DNA of 64,000 nt. Origin: Luteimonas sp. JM171. Lineage in GTDB: Bacteria; Pseudomonadota; Gammaproteobacteria; Xanthomonadales; Xanthomonadaceae. The translations under genes and the position numbers were made by a program. Each line of letters begins with the position of its first letter. Positions within the stretch are counted from its first letter, which is position 1. Under the pieces are notes generated by a model. It was not told where the DNA came from, did no database searches, and saw only the letters and a program-made list of their open reading frames with translations. Shown piece by piece: positions 22,792-32,766 of this stretch. The stretch covers positions 885,642-949,641 of the forward strand of contig NZ_CP017074.1 of the NCBI RefSeq assembly GCF_001717465.1, given 5' to 3'.

Positions 22792-24356
22792 CAGGCCGGC
22801 TGCAGCAGGCTGCGGCCGGTCATCTCCTCCGGCACCGGGATGCCCGCCATGTCGAGCAGGGTCGGTGCCAGGTCGCGCAGCGAGCCGCCTTCGCGCAGGC
22901 TGGCCTGGCGCGATCCCACGTAGATCAGCCCCACCGGGCCCACGGTGTGCGCGGTGTGCGGCTGGCCGGTTTCAGGATCGCGCATCATCTCCACGTTGCC
23001 GTGGTCGGCGGTGACCAGCAGCTCGCCGCCGCGGGCAAGCGTGGCCTCCACCACCCGGCCGACCGCGGCATCGACCGCCTCCACCGCCTTGATCGCGGCC
23101 TGCAGGTCGCCCGAGTGACCCACCATGTCCGGGTTGGCGTAGTTGCAGATGATCGCGTCGAAGCGGCCGGACCCGATGGCCTCCACCAGGCGGTCGGTGA
23201 CCTCGGGGCAGCTCATCTCCGGCTGCAGGTCGTAGGTCGCGACCTTGGGGCTGGGCACCAGGATCCGCTCCTCGCCCTCGAACGGCTCCTCGCGCCCGCC
23301 GTTGAGGAAGAAGGTGACGTGCGCGTACTTCTCGGTCTCGGCGATGCGCAGCTGGCGCATGCCGTGCGTGGCGAGCACCTCGCCCAGGGTATTGCGCAGG
23401 TCGTCGGGCTCGAACGCCACCGGCACCTCGAACGCGGCGTCGTAGCGGGTCAGGCAGACGAAGCTGCCCAGGCGCAGCCGGCGCCGCGCGAAGCCGTCGA
23501 AATCCTCCTGCACGAACGCGGCGGTGAGCTGGCGGGCGCGGTCGGCACGGAAGTTCATGAACACCACCGAGGTGCCGTCGCTCATCGGCTGGGCGCCGTC
23601 GATCACGGTGGGCAGCACGAACTCGTCGTCCTCGCCGCGCGCATAGGCGGCCTCCAGCGCGGCCAGCGGATCGGCGGCGCGCTCGCCCTGGGCGTTGACG
23701 ATCGCGTCCCAGGCCAGGGTGACGCGCTCCCAGCGCCGGTCGCGGTCCATGGCGTAGTAGCGCCCGCTGACGCTGGCCACACGGGCGTTGCCGAGTTCCG
23801 CGCATTTGGCCACCAGCGCCTCCAGGCTCGCGCGCGCCGAGCGCGGCGGCATGTCGCGCCCGTCCAGGAACGCGTGCACCGCCACGCGCGGCACCCCGCG
23901 CCGGTGCGCCAGCTCAAGCATGGCGAAGATGTGGCGCTCGTGGCTGTGGACGCCGCCGGGCGAGAGCAGACCCATGATGTGCAGCACGCGGTCGTTGGCA
24001 ATCGCCTCCTCGCAGGCGGCCACCAGCGCCGGGTTCTCGAAGAAAGCGCCGCTTTCGATCGCGGCGTCGATCCGGGTCAGCTCCTGGTACACCACCCGGC
24101 CGGCGCCGATGTTCATGTGGCCCACCTCGGAATTGCCCATCTGCCCGTCAGGCAGGCCCACGAAGCCGCCCTCGGTGTGGACCAGGGTGGTCGGTCGCGA
24201 GTCCCACAGGCGGCGCCAGTTGGGCACGTTGGCCTGGGCGATGGCGTTGTCGCGCGGGTCCTCGCGGTGGCCCCATCCGTCCAGGATCAACAGGACCACG
24301 GGTTTGGGGCGGTTTGCAGCGTCTGGCACGTCGTTGGGCCCTGTGAACAATGGCAT
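22791..24356 (-). CDS. gpmI: 2,3-bisphosphoglycerate-independent phosphoglycerate mutase
   Basis: This manganese enzyme interconverts 3- and 2-phosphoglycerate in glycolysis and gluconeogenesis. It is 521 residues from ATG 24356. The alkaline-phosphatase-type metal site is complete: LILDGWG, the catalytic Ser76 in [10 protein letters not shown], and the HGN motif in [11 protein letters not shown]. The start is open to doubt: family homology begins at [14 protein letters not shown], and an in-frame GTG at 24329 would also serve. If the ATG is right, the -10 hexamer just ahead makes the message leaderless. Confidence 0.95.
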   Translation of the reverse strand: MPLFTGPNDVPDAANRPKPVVLLILDGWGHREDPRDNAIAQANVPNWRRLWDSRPTTLVHTEGGFVGLPDGQMGNSEVGHMNIGAGRVVYQELTRIDAAIESGAFFENPALVAACEEAIANDRVLHIMGLLSPGGVHSHERHIFAMLELAHRRGVPRVAVHAFLDGRDMPPRSARASLEALVAKCAELGNARVASVSGRYYAMDRDRRWERVTLAWDAIVNAQGERAADPLAALEAAYARGEDDEFVLPTVIDGAQPMSDGTSVVFMNFRADRARQLTAAFVQEDFDGFARRRLRLGSFVCLTRYDAAFEVPVAFEPDDLRNTLGEVLATHGMRQLRIAETEKYAHVTFFLNGGREEPFEGEERILVPSPKVATYDLQPEMSCPEVTDRLVEAIGSGRFDAIICNYANPDMVGHSGDLQAAIKAVEAVDAAVGRVVEATLARGGELLVTADHGNVEMMRDPETGQPHTAHTVGPVGLIYVGSRQASLREGGSLRDLAPTLLDMAGIPVPEEMTGRSLLQPA

Positions 24357-24362
24357 GTGCGA

Positions 24363-24368
24363 TTGTAG
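24363..24368 (-). promoter_or_regulatory. -10 element of gpmI
   Basis: TACAAT on the minus strand ends seven bases before the ATG at 24356. Either the transcript starts at the ATG itself, or the true start codon is the downstream GTG (24329). Confidence 0.45.
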
Positions 24369-24418
24369 CTGCGCGGGTGCATGCTTGAGGCGTGACCAGC
24401 CAGCAAAGGACCCATGCC

Positions 24419-25147
24419 ATGCTTCGTCGCGCTTTCCCCTTCCCGCTTTTCCTCGGCCTCGCCCTCGCCGCCACGCCGGCCCTGGCCGCCGAGGACATCA
24501 GCCGCGTCAACGGCGGCATCGAGGTTGATGCCGGCAGCCAGGTCGGCGACCTGAGCACTGTCAACGGCGGCATCCGCATCGGCGACGGCGCCGTGTTCGG
24601 CGACGCCACCACCGTCAACGGCGGCATCCGCGCCGGCAGCCGCATCCAGGGCGGCGAGCTGACCACCGTCAACGGTGCGATCCGGCTGGGCGAGCAGGCC
24701 CAGGTGGAATCGCTCACCACCGTCAACGGCGGGATCGAGGCCGGGCCCGGCCTGCGCGCCAGCGACGACGTGGATTCGGTGAGCGGCAGCATCTACATCG
24801 ATCGCGGCGGCCGCGTGGACGGCGACGTCAGCACGGTCAGCGGCGGCATCGGCCTGGTGGGCACGGAAGTGACCGGCAGCGTGCACACCGTCTCCGGCGA
24901 CATCACCGTGGGCATCGGCTCGCACGTGCGCGGCGACGTCCGGGTGCGCAAGCCGTCGGGAGGCAGCTGGATCCGGTTCGGCACCAGCCGTCCGCCGCGG
25001 ATCGTGATCGGGCCCGACGCGGTGGTGGACGGCGCGCTGGAGTTCGAGCGCGAGGTCAAGCTCTACGTGCACGAATCCGCAACCACCGGCCCGATCTCCG
25101 GAGCCACCGCGGTCCCGTTCTCCACCCCCCGCGCCCCGCGCGACTGA
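24419..25147 (+). CDS. Secreted repeat protein with predicted parallel beta fold
   Basis: From ATG 24419 (eight bases after AAAGGA) the product is 242 residues with a signal peptide ending PALAAE. The mature part is built of about eight imperfect repeats of 20-25 residues around TVNGGI, later TVSGGI/TVSGDI, each followed by a glycine-rich turn ([21 protein letters not shown]). Such spacing fits a beta-helix like that of bactofilins and related polymer-forming domains. The C-terminal 55 residues differ. Function is unknown; a periplasmic or surface scaffold is only a guess. Confidence 0.75.
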   Translation: MLRRAFPFPLFLGLALAATPALAAEDISRVNGGIEVDAGSQVGDLSTVNGGIRIGDGAVFGDATTVNGGIRAGSRIQGGELTTVNGAIRLGEQAQVESLTTVNGGIEAGPGLRASDDVDSVSGSIYIDRGGRVDGDVSTVSGGIGLVGTEVTGSVHTVSGDITVGIGSHVRGDVRVRKPSGGSWIRFGTSRPPRIVIGPDAVVDGALEFEREVKLYVHESATTGPISGATAVPFSTPRAPRD

Positions 25148-25212
25148 TGCCTGCCGCGGCCCCCGCGCATCGCGCGGCGGGGCCCGGCGGGTGGCAGGCC
25201 GGTGATCGGGGC

Positions 25213-25218
25213 TAGAAT
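25213..25218 (+). promoter_or_regulatory. Possible -10 element of the M28 lipoprotein gene
   Basis: TAGAAT lies 31 bases before the ATG at 25250, a normal leader length. No good -35 is visible. Confidence 0.35.
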
Positions 25219-25249
25219 CGGGGGTTTCGTCCCTTCGGAGAAATTCCGC

Positions 25250-26950
25250 ATGCAACGACTCCTCCTGCCGGCCGCCCTGGCTTCCGCCCTGGCGCTGGCC
25301 GCCTGCGGCGGCGACCGCCCCGCAGCCGACACCGACTCCGCTCCCGCCACCTCGGGTGCCGCGACGGCGTCGGACCACCAGTTCTCCCCGGAGATCAGCG
25401 AGGCGGACTTCCGCGAGATGGTGCGCACGCTGGCCTCGGATGAATTCGAAGGCCGCGCGCCGGGCTCGCCGGGCGGCGAGAAGACGGTTGAATACATCAG
25501 CGCCCAGTTCGAGCGCATCGGCCTGCAGCCGGCCGGCGAGAACGGCGGCTGGTACCAGACCGTGCCGATGGTGCAGACCACTGCGTCCGATTCCACCGTG
25601 CTCAGGCTCTCGGGCCCCAATGGCGAGCGCGAGCTGGCGTTTGGCACCGACATGATGCTCGGCACCCGCACCGGCCAGGAGAAGGTCAGCGTCCAGGACA
25701 GCGAGCTGGTGTTCGTCGGCTACGGCGTGGACGCGCCCGAGCGCGACTGGAACGATTACGAGGGCCTGGACGTCAAGGGCAAGACCGTGGTCATCCTGGT
25801 CAACGACCCCGGCTTCCACGTTGACGACGAGGAGCTGTTCGACGGCAACCGGATGACCTACTACGGCCGCTGGACCTACAAGTTCGAAGAAGCCGCGCGC
25901 AAGGGCGCGGACGCGGCGATCATCATCCACGACACCCCGGGCGCGTCCTACGGCTGGGACGTGGTGCGCACCTCCTGGTCGGGCGCCCAGTTCGACCTGC
26001 GCGCCGAGGACGATCCGGCGCCGCGCCTGCCGGCGCAGGGCTGGATCACCAACGACGTGGCGCGCGAGCTGTTCGCCGACGCCGGCCTGGACCTGGACGA
26101 GCAGATCCGCGCCGCCAGCAGCGCCGACTTCAAGCCGGTGCCGCTCAATGCCACGGTCTCCTTCGACCTTGAGAGCGAAGTGGTGGAAGGCTCCTCGCGC
26201 AACGTGATCGGCGTGCTGCCGGGTACCGAGCGGCCGGAGGAAGTGGTGGTCTACATGGGCCACTGGGACCACCTGGGCATCCATGAGGACGGCGAGATCT
26301 ACAACGGCGCCATCGACAACGCCACCGGCATCGCCGGCATCATCGAGATCGCCGAGCGCTTCGCCACGACCGAGCCGGCGCCCGAGCGTTCGGTCGCGTT
26401 CCTGGCGGTGACCCTGGAGGAATCCGGCCTGCTCGGCTCGCAGTACTACGTGGCCCACCCGGCGTTCCCGCTGGAGAACACCGTGGGCGTGGTGAACCTG
26501 GACGCGATGAGCGTGGCCGGGCCGTCGCGCGACTTCGTGGTGACCGGCATGGGCAACTCCGAGCTTGAGGACATCCTCAAGCCGATCGCCGAGGCCCAGG
26601 GCCGCACCCTGGTGGAGGAAGGCAACCCGGCCGGCGGCTTCTACTTCCGCTCCGACCACTTCAACTTCGCCAAGGCCGGCGTGCCTGCGCTGTACGCCAA
26701 GGGCGGCAACGACCTGGTCGAGGGCGGCACCGAGGCCGGCCGGCAGGCCAGCGAGGACTACGCCACCCGCTACCACCAGCCCAGCGACGTGTACCGGGAA
26801 GAGTGGAACCTGGACGGCCTGATCCAGGACCTGGAGGCGCTCTACGAAGTGGGCCGGGTGCTGGCCGACGACGTGGACCAGTGGCCGAACTGGTACGAAG
26901 GCAATCCCTTCAAGGCCGCGCGCGACGGGATGCTCCAGGCGCGCGAGTAA
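25250..26950 (+). CDS. M28-family zinc aminopeptidase, lipoprotein
   Basis: The 566-residue protein starts with a lipoprotein signal (lipobox ALAAC) and a Ser/Thr/Ala-rich linker. A protease-associated domain (about 140-290) interrupts the sequence as in other M28 peptidases. The two-zinc site is visible: His-Asp in YMGHWDHLGI, Asp in GAIDNATGIA, Glu-Glu in TLEESGLLG, Asp in VNLDAMS and a late His in YHQPSDVY. It should remove N-terminal residues from peptides in the periplasm. It stands alone, between the repeat protein and convergent tyrS. Confidence 0.93.
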   Translation: MQRLLLPAALASALALAACGGDRPAADTDSAPATSGAATASDHQFSPEISEADFREMVRTLASDEFEGRAPGSPGGEKTVEYISAQFERIGLQPAGENGGWYQTVPMVQTTASDSTVLRLSGPNGERELAFGTDMMLGTRTGQEKVSVQDSELVFVGYGVDAPERDWNDYEGLDVKGKTVVILVNDPGFHVDDEELFDGNRMTYYGRWTYKFEEAARKGADAAIIIHDTPGASYGWDVVRTSWSGAQFDLRAEDDPAPRLPAQGWITNDVARELFADAGLDLDEQIRAASSADFKPVPLNATVSFDLESEVVEGSSRNVIGVLPGTERPEEVVVYMGHWDHLGIHEDGEIYNGAIDNATGIAGIIEIAERFATTEPAPERSVAFLAVTLEESGLLGSQYYVAHPAFPLENTVGVVNLDAMSVAGPSRDFVVTGMGNSELEDILKPIAEAQGRTLVEEGNPAGGFYFRSDHFNFAKAGVPALYAKGGNDLVEGGTEAGRQASEDYATRYHQPSDVYREEWNLDGLIQDLEALYEVGRVLADDVDQWPNWYEGNPFKAARDGMLQARE

Positions 26951-26973
26951 CCGGCATCAGCAGGCAGTACGCG

Positions 26974-26999
26974 GACGGCGCCTTCGGGCGCCGTCTTCG
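26974..26999. terminator. Terminator between the M28 gene and tyrS
   Basis: A 9-base stem, GACGGCGCC (26974-26982) and GGCGCCGTC (26987-26995), has a stable TTCG loop and is followed by TTCGTTTC on the plus strand. It lies between convergent genes. Confidence 0.75.
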
Positions 27000-27001
27000 T
27001 T

Positions 27002-28222
27002 TCAGGCGGCCACCAGCCGCACCCGGGCGAAGTTGCGCTTGCCCACCTGCAGCACGCCCTCGAAGCCGGGCTGGAAGGTCAGGCCGGCGTCTTCCACCAC
27101 CTCGCCGTCCACGCGCACGGCGCGCTCGCGCAGCTTGCGGTTGGCTTCCGAATTGCTCGGCGTGATCCCGGCCGCGGTCAGCAGCGGCGCGATGCGCAGG
27201 CCTTCGGCCGGCACCGCGACCTCCTTGAGCGGCAGCTGCGAAGTGTCGCCCTTGCCGGTCACCGCCGCATGCCAGCCGGCGATCGCCTTCTCCGCCGCGG
27301 CGGCGTCGTGGAAGCGCGTGGCCAGCTCGCGTGCCAGGCGCAGCTTCACCTCACGCGGGTTGAGCACGCCCGCGGCCACCTCGGCCTTCAGCTTCGCCGC
27401 CTCGTCGATCCCGATGTCGAAGCTCAGCAGCTCGATCCAGTCCCACATCAGCTCATCGCCGATCTTCATGGTCTTGTTGACGAACTCGATCGCCGGATCG
27501 GTGACGCCGATGTAGTTGTCCAGCGACTTGGACATCTTGTTGACGCCATCCAGGCCCACCAGCAGCGGCATGGTCAGCACCACCTGCGGCTTCTGGCCGT
27601 GGTGCTCCTGCAGCGCGCGGCCCATCAGCAGGTTGAACTTCTGGTCGGTGCCGCCCAGCTCCACGTCGGCCTTGAGCGCGACCGAGTCATAGCCCTGCAC
27701 CAGCGGGTAGAGGAACTCGTGGATGGCGATCGGCTGTTGGGCGCCGTAGCGCTTGGCGAAATCATCGCGCTCCAGCATCCGTGCCACGGTGTGGGTGGAG
27801 GCCAGCCGGATCATGTCGGCCGCGCCCATGGTGCCGAACCACTCGGAGTTGAAGCGCACTTCGGTGCGCTCCGGATCCAGCACCTTGAACACCTGCGCCT
27901 TGTAGGTCTCGGCGTTGGCCAGCACCTCCTCGCGGGTCAGCGGCGGGCGGGTGGCGCTCTTGCCCGAAGGGTCGCCGATCATTCCGGTGAAATCGCCGAT
28001 CAGGAACACCACCGTGTGCCCCAGGTCCTGGAACTGGCGCATCTTGTTGAGCAGCACGGTGTGACCCAGATGCAGGTCGGGCGCGGTGGGGTCAAAGCCG
28101 GTCTTGATGCGCAGCGGGCGGCCCTGGCCAAGGCGCGCGGCCAGTTCTTCGGGCTTGAGGATTTCATCGGCGCCGCGGGCGATCAGGTCCAGGGCCTCGC
28201 GGGGGCTGTCGGCATGGGTCAC
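27002..28222 (-). CDS. tyrS: Tyrosyl-tRNA synthetase
   Basis: This class I synthetase charges tRNA-Tyr. The 406-residue protein is of the TyrZ-like short-insert type. The nucleotide signatures are HLGH (51-54, in [11 protein letters not shown]) and KMSKS (229-233), and the tyrosine pocket includes [22 protein letters not shown]-terminal S4 RNA-binding domain runs from about 340 ([25 protein letters not shown]). It is divergent from the M23 peptidase gene, sharing the 28223-28399 promoter region. Confidence 0.97.
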   Translation of the reverse strand: MTHADSPREALDLIARGADEILKPEELAARLGQGRPLRIKTGFDPTAPDLHLGHTVLLNKMRQFQDLGHTVVFLIGDFTGMIGDPSGKSATRPPLTREEVLANAETYKAQVFKVLDPERTEVRFNSEWFGTMGAADMIRLASTHTVARMLERDDFAKRYGAQQPIAIHEFLYPLVQGYDSVALKADVELGGTDQKFNLLMGRALQEHHGQKPQVVLTMPLLVGLDGVNKMSKSLDNYIGVTDPAIEFVNKTMKIGDELMWDWIELLSFDIGIDEAAKLKAEVAAGVLNPREVKLRLARELATRFHDAAAAEKAIAGWHAAVTGKGDTSQLPLKEVAVPAEGLRIAPLLTAAGITPSNSEANRKLRERAVRVDGEVVEDAGLTFQPGFEGVLQVGKRNFARVRLVAA

Positions 28223-28290
28223 GGGTGGGTATCCAGTGCTTGGGCGGCACGCGGAACGAGACCGCCATCAAATGGGGTTAATGCAATTCT

Positions 28291-28332
28291 AACGATTGAG
28301 GCGTGTGAAAAATGCTTGTCCGGTCAATCGTT
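28291..28332. promoter_or_regulatory. Spaced inverted repeat in the tyrS/M23 divergent promoter region
   Basis: AACGATTGA (28291-28299) and TCAATCGTT (28324-28332) are perfect inverted arms with centres 33 bases apart, about three helical turns. The second arm touches a TTGACG hexamer (28332-28337) that, with TATCGT 17 bases on (28355-28360), may be the promoter of the M23 gene. An operator is possible. Confidence 0.35.
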
Positions 28333-28399
28333 TGACGCAACCATCTCACGTCTTTATCGTACCCCGCTGACGAGTCCTTCACTCGACACCGGAACCCCA

Positions 28400-29866
28400 A
28401 TGGCGCATCAGGACCCGGCCTCCGCAACGGAGCGCAACCGTCTCGTCCGTCTCTCCAACCTTGACCACGTCGCTGCCGGCGAAGCGCGGGCGGCCCAGGC
28501 CGCTGCGGGCGCGCCGCGCGGTTTCAAGGGCCGATGGACCCGGCGCCAGTGGCTGCAGGCGAGCCTGCTGGGCACCACCGCGGCGCTGGTGTGCGCGCTG
28601 GTCCCGGGTTTCTCCAGCGCCCTGCAGGTGCACGAGGGCGAGGCCCACATGGCCACCATGGCCCTGGCGCTGCCGCCCGCGCCCGAGCGCAGCGAAGCCA
28701 TTCCTTCCAGCCACTGGGAGCTGGTGACCGTGGAATCCGGCCAGACCCTGGGCGAGATCTTCGCCGAGCGCGGGGTGCCGGTCGCCACCCTGCACCGGAT
28801 CCTGGAAACCGAATCCGCCAGCACCACGCTGGCGCGCATCCGCCCCGGCACCGAGCTGGGGTTTGAATTCGACACCGCCGACGGCAGCCTGCGCGGGTTC
28901 CGCTTCGACCGCAGCCAGACCGAGCGCATCGAGCTGGCGGTGGCCGGCGATGCAATCACCGAACATGTGATCGAGCGCCCGGTGGAAGTGCACACCTCGG
29001 TGGTGACCGGTGAGATCCGCAACTCGCTGTACGGCTCGGCGCGCCAGGCCGGCCTGACCCCGGGCGCCATCGCCACCCTCACCGACCGCATCTTCCAGTA
29101 CGACATCGACTTCGCCCGCCAGATCCAGCCGGGCGACCGATACAGCGTGCTGATCGAGGAGCTGTGGCGCGAGGGCGAGCGCGTGGGCAGCGGCGAGGTG
29201 GTGGCTGCCACCTTCACCACCGGCGGGCGCACGTTCACCGGCTTCCGCTTCGAGCACGACGGCAAGGTGGAGTACTACGACGCCGATGGCCGGCCGCTCA
29301 AGCGCAGCTTCATCCGCTCGCCGATCGAGTTCGCCCGCCTGAGCTCGCGCTTCGGCAACCGCCGCCACCCGATCCGCGGCACCATGCGCATGCACAACGG
29401 CGTGGATTACGCCGCCCGCACCGGCACCCCGATCATGGCCGCCGGCGACGCGCGGGTGCAGTTCCGCGGCCGCCAGCGCGGCTACGGCAACACCATCATC
29501 CTCGACCACGGCAAGGGCCACACGACCCTGTACGCGCACATGTCGCGCTTTGCCAACGTGCGCCAGGGCGAGCGGGTGAAGCAGGGCCAGGTGATCGGCT
29601 ACGTGGGCGCCACCGGCCTGGCCACCGGCCCGCACCTGCACTACGAATTCCGCGTCAACGGCAAGCACCGCGATCCGCTGAAGGTCACGATGCCGCCGCC
29701 CGAGCCGCTCAAGGGCGAAGCGCTGGCCCGGTTCAAGGCGGAGACCGCGCCGACCCTGGCCCGGATCCAGCAGTACGAGCAGCTGCACTACGCGCGCCAG
29801 CAGGCCGCCGAAGCACCGGCGATCGCCTCGGCCGGCGAGCCCGCGACGGCCGCCGACCGCGGCTGA
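28400..29866 (+). CDS. M23-family murein endopeptidase (MepM/OapA-like)
   Basis: The enzyme should cut peptidoglycan cross-links during growth. The 488-residue protein has a basic cytoplasmic N-terminus, one transmembrane anchor (about 54-75), a LysM-like region (about 112-160, VTVESGQTLGEIFAERGV), a second N-terminal domain and a C-terminal LytM domain. The zinc motifs are intact: His and Asp in MHNGVDYAA and the HLHYE motif, in contrast to the degenerate EnvC in this window. The anmK gene follows, linking wall cleavage with wall recycling. Confidence 0.92.
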   Translation: MAHQDPASATERNRLVRLSNLDHVAAGEARAAQAAAGAPRGFKGRWTRRQWLQASLLGTTAALVCALVPGFSSALQVHEGEAHMATMALALPPAPERSEAIPSSHWELVTVESGQTLGEIFAERGVPVATLHRILETESASTTLARIRPGTELGFEFDTADGSLRGFRFDRSQTERIELAVAGDAITEHVIERPVEVHTSVVTGEIRNSLYGSARQAGLTPGAIATLTDRIFQYDIDFARQIQPGDRYSVLIEELWREGERVGSGEVVAATFTTGGRTFTGFRFEHDGKVEYYDADGRPLKRSFIRSPIEFARLSSRFGNRRHPIRGTMRMHNGVDYAARTGTPIMAAGDARVQFRGRQRGYGNTIILDHGKGHTTLYAHMSRFANVRQGERVKQGQVIGYVGATGLATGPHLHYEFRVNGKHRDPLKVTMPPPEPLKGEALARFKAETAPTLARIQQYEQLHYARQQAAEAPAIASAGEPATAADRG

Positions 29867-29893
29867 CCCGCGCCCCGGCGTGCGGCGGGTGCC

Positions 29894-29920
29894 GGCGCCG
29901 GCTACATTCAAGCCGGCGCC
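29894..29920. terminator. Perfect hairpin between M23 gene and anmK
   Basis: A 10-base stem, GGCGCCGGCT (29894-29903) and AGCCGGCGCC (29911-29920), encloses ACATTCA. No U tract follows. The loop contains a TACATT hexamer that could be the anmK -10, so it may be a terminator, an operator or both. Confidence 0.4.
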
Positions 29921-29947
29921 CCGTCCCGCGGGCCCCGGTCCTGCACC

Positions 29948-31099
29948 ATGTTCTATCCGGTTCCCACCGAGCGCAGCCTGTATGTCGGCCTGATGTCGGG
30001 CACCAGCGCTGACGGCATCGATGCCGCGCTGGTGGACTTCGCCGATCCCGTTCGACCGCGGCTGGTGGCCGCGCGCACGCTGCCCTGGCCGGAGCGGCTG
30101 CGCGAGCGCCTGGTGGTGCTGGGCCAGGCCGATGTGGCGCTGGCCCTGGACGAGGTGGGCGAGCTGGATGCACGCATCGCGGCAGGCTTCGCCGACGCCG
30201 TGGCCGGCCTGCTGGACCACGCCGGCGTGGGCGCGGACCAGGTGGCCGCCATCGGCAGCCACGGCCAGACCCTGCGCCACCGCCCGCTTGGTCGCGCCGG
30301 CGACGGGCGCGACCCGTTCACCCTGCAGCTGGGCGATCCCTCGCTGCTGGCCGAGCGCTCGGGCATCGCGGTAGTGGCTGATTTCCGGCGCCGCGACGCG
30401 GCCGCCGGCGGCCATGGCGCGCCGCTGCTGCCGGCGCTGCACGCCGCCCTGCTGGCCCACCCCGGCCAGGACCGGGCGGTGCTCAACCTGGGCGGGATCG
30501 CCAACCTCACCCTGCTGCCGGCCGGCGTGGACGCTGGCTCACCGGTCAGGGGGTTTGATACCGGCCCGGCCAACGGCCTGATGGACGCCTGGTGCCAGCG
30601 CCATACCGGCCAGCGGTTTGACCGTGGCGGGGCGTTCGCGGCCGCGGGCAAGGTGGATCAGGCGCTGCTGCAGCGCCTGCTGGCCGAGCCGTTCTTCGCC
30701 CAGCCGCCGCCCCGCTCCACCGGCCGCGACCAGTTCAACCTGGCCTGGGTGGAGGCCCGGCTTGCCGGCAGCGAAGCGCCCGCGGATGTGCAGGCCACCC
30801 TGCTGGCGCTGACCGTGCGCACCGTGGCCGACGCGCTGCGCGCCACCCAGCCACAAACCACGCGACTGATTGCGTGCGGCGGCGGCGTGCACAACCCGGT
30901 GCTGATGGAGGGCCTTGCCGCCGCCCTGCCAGGCTGCGCGCTGGAGACCACCGCCGCCCACGGGCTGGACCCCGACTGCGTGGAAGCGATGGGGTTTGCC
31001 TGGCTGGCATGGCGGACCGCGCATGGGCTGGCGGGCAACCTGCCTTCGGTGACCGGTGCCAGGGGGCCTCGCGTGCTGGGCGGGATCTATCCCGCTTGA
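29948..31099 (+). CDS. anmK: Anhydro-N-acetylmuramic acid kinase
   Basis: AnmK phosphorylates 1,6-anhydro-MurNAc during recycling of the cell wall. The 383-residue protein shows the family start [21 protein letters not shown] (ATP and metal binding), the middle signatures [29 protein letters not shown] and [10 protein letters not shown], and the C-terminal [11 protein letters not shown]. Length is normal. The ampG-type permease gene lies 350 bases downstream on the other strand, so import and phosphorylation of the recycled sugar are encoded together. Confidence 0.96.
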   Translation: MFYPVPTERSLYVGLMSGTSADGIDAALVDFADPVRPRLVAARTLPWPERLRERLVVLGQADVALALDEVGELDARIAAGFADAVAGLLDHAGVGADQVAAIGSHGQTLRHRPLGRAGDGRDPFTLQLGDPSLLAERSGIAVVADFRRRDAAAGGHGAPLLPALHAALLAHPGQDRAVLNLGGIANLTLLPAGVDAGSPVRGFDTGPANGLMDAWCQRHTGQRFDRGGAFAAAGKVDQALLQRLLAEPFFAQPPPRSTGRDQFNLAWVEARLAGSEAPADVQATLLALTVRTVADALRATQPQTTRLIACGGGVHNPVLMEGLAAALPGCALETTAAHGLDPDCVEAMGFAWLAWRTAHGLAGNLPSVTGARGPRVLGGIYPA

Positions 31100-31112
31100 A
31101 GGGCCGCCAGGT

Positions 31113-31370
31113 TCAGCTCGCGGCCGCGGTGCGTCCGATCATCGCGAAGCCCGGGTCGTCGGGCACGCTGGCCAAAGCTTCCAGGGCCGCCTGCAGGGCG
31201 GCCGCTTCGCTGCCTTCGAAGCGCACCTCGGCGGCGCCGTCGTAGGCGGCCAGGCCTTTTTCCAGCAGGTGGGTGATGGCGCTGGACATGTCCCAGCCGC
31301 TGCGCGCGGCGATCCGGCCGATGCGGTCGATCAGCGTGTCGTCGATATCACTGAGCATGATGTCGGCCAT
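31113..31370 (-). CDS. Small hypothetical protein, possibly ribbon-helix-helix
   Basis: The 85-residue product starts MADIMLSDIDDTLIDRIGRIAARSGWDMSSAITHLLEKGL. One strand followed by two helices in this stretch resembles ribbon-helix-helix DNA-binding proteins such as antitoxins, but the match is by eye only. The remainder is Ala-rich and ends at GRTAAAS. No toxin-like partner is adjacent: the flanks are anmK and ampG. An upstream in-frame ATG would add six residues; the chosen ATG (31370) follows GGGGGAGTGCCGC, a suitable ribosome site. Confidence 0.55.
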   Translation of the reverse strand: MADIMLSDIDDTLIDRIGRIAARSGWDMSSAITHLLEKGLAAYDGAAEVRFEGSEAAALQAALEALASVPDDPGFAMIGRTAAAS

Positions 31371-31440
31371 GCGGCACTCCCCCTGCATTTGCTCGCGATA
31401 AGCTGCCACGCGCCTTTGGCCCGGACAAGAAGGGAAAACC

Positions 31441-32766
31441 CTAGCTTGCAGGCGCATCCTGGCTTGCGGCAGGCGTGGCCGGGTCGGCGTCGCCGGCCAG
31501 GCGCACCCGCGGATACAGCCAGAAGAACAGCAGTACCGCCGGTACCGCCACCGCCGCGGTGATGATGAAGTAGACCGCGTAGCCTTCGGTCACTTCCACG
31601 ATCCAGCCGGAGAAGAACCCGAGCACCTTGCCCGGCAGCATGATCAGCGACGAGAACAGTGCGTACTGGGTGGCCGTATAGCGCTGGTTGACCAGCGCCG
31701 ACATGTAGGCCACGGCGGTGGTGCCGAAGTAGCCCTGGGCAAGGTTCTCCCCGGAGATCACCACCGTCAGCCGGGCCAGGCTGCCGTCGGCGCCGATCAG
31801 GCTCAGGTACAGCAGGTTGCTGGCCGCGCCCAGGATGATCGCCACCAGCAGCGGCCAGCGGATGCCCCAGCGCGCCACCGCCACCCCGCCCAGGAACGCG
31901 CCTGCGATGCCCACCCAGATGCCGTACACCTTGGTCACCGCCGCGATCTCGGTCAGGGTGTAGCCCTGGTCGAGGTAGAACGGGCCGATGATGCCGCCCA
32001 CCAGCGCCTGGTCGGAGATCTTCATCGACAGGATGAACACCAGGATCACCAGCGCCATGCCGATGCCGAAGCGGCGGAAGAAGTCGGCGAACGGCTCCAC
32101 CACGCCTTCCCTGAGGCCGGCCACCCAGCCCTGCACGCGCACCCGCACCACCTCGGGCTCGGCGGCGAACAGGCACACGACCACCGGGATCGCCATGAAC
32201 GCGGCCATGATCCGGTACACGTTGGCCCAGCTGGTCTGGTCGGCCAGCAGCAGCGCCACCGCGCCGGAGATGATCAGCGCGATCCGGTAGCCCAGCGAAT
32301 AGGTGGCCACCAGCGCGCCCTGCGCCGAGGGCGGCGCGATCTCCACCCGGTAGGCGTCCACCGCGATGTCGAGCGTGGCCCCGGAGAACGCCACCAGCAG
32401 GGTCAGCCAGACGAACGGCACCAGCTGGCCCGGGGTGAGCATGGCCATCGACAGCAACCCCACGATCACCAGGCCCATGGCCAGCAGCAGCCAGCCGCGG
32501 CGCTGGCCGAAGCGGCCCAGCAGCGGCAGCCGCCAGCGGTCTACCAGCGGCGCCCACAGGAACTTGAACGAATAGGCCATGCCGGCGCTGGCGATCATGG
32601 TGATCTCACGCAGCTGGATGCCGCCCTCGCGCAGCCAGTAGGCCAGGGTGCCGGCCACCAGCAGGAACGGCAGGCCCGAGGCAAAGCCGAAGAAGAACAG
32701 CGTGACCGCCGAGGGCTGCGCGAACGCCTTCCAGACCGAAGGCTTCGCGGCTTGGGTGGCGCTCAC
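31441..32766 (-). CDS. ampG: AmpG-type muropeptide permease (MFS)
   Basis: AmpG imports anhydro-muropeptides from the periplasm for recycling. The 441-residue protein has twelve predicted transmembrane segments. Family signatures are visible near the N-terminus, GFASGLPFLLVAGTLAYWLRE and KFLWAPLVDRW, and in the fourth segment, FSGATLDIAVDAYRVE. The nearby anmK supports the substrate assignment. Its ATG overlaps the stop of xthA by four bases, so the two are cotranscribed. The C-terminal tail is an Ala/Pro/Asp stretch. Confidence 0.92.
   Translation of the reverse strand: MSATQAAKPSVWKAFAQPSAVTLFFFGFASGLPFLLVAGTLAYWLREGGIQLREITMIASAGMAYSFKFLWAPLVDRWRLPLLGRFGQRRGWLLLAMGLVIVGLLSMAMLTPGQLVPFVWLTLLVAFSGATLDIAVDAYRVEIAPPSAQGALVATYSLGYRIALIISGAVALLLADQTSWANVYRIMAAFMAIPVVVCLFAAEPEVVRVRVQGWVAGLREGVVEPFADFFRRFGIGMALVILVFILSMKISDQALVGGIIGPFYLDQGYTLTEIAAVTKVYGIWVGIAGAFLGGVAVARWGIRWPLLVAIILGAASNLLYLSLIGADGSLARLTVVISGENLAQGYFGTTAVAYMSALVNQRYTATQYALFSSLIMLPGKVLGFFSGWIVEVTEGYAVYFIITAAVAVPAVLLFFWLYPRVRLAGDADPATPAASQDAPAS

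Noticed and set aside
31113..31370. Small ribbon-helix-helix-like gene considered as antitoxin of a toxin-antitoxin pair
   Set aside because: No toxin-size gene is next to it on the same strand; flanks are anmK and ampG.
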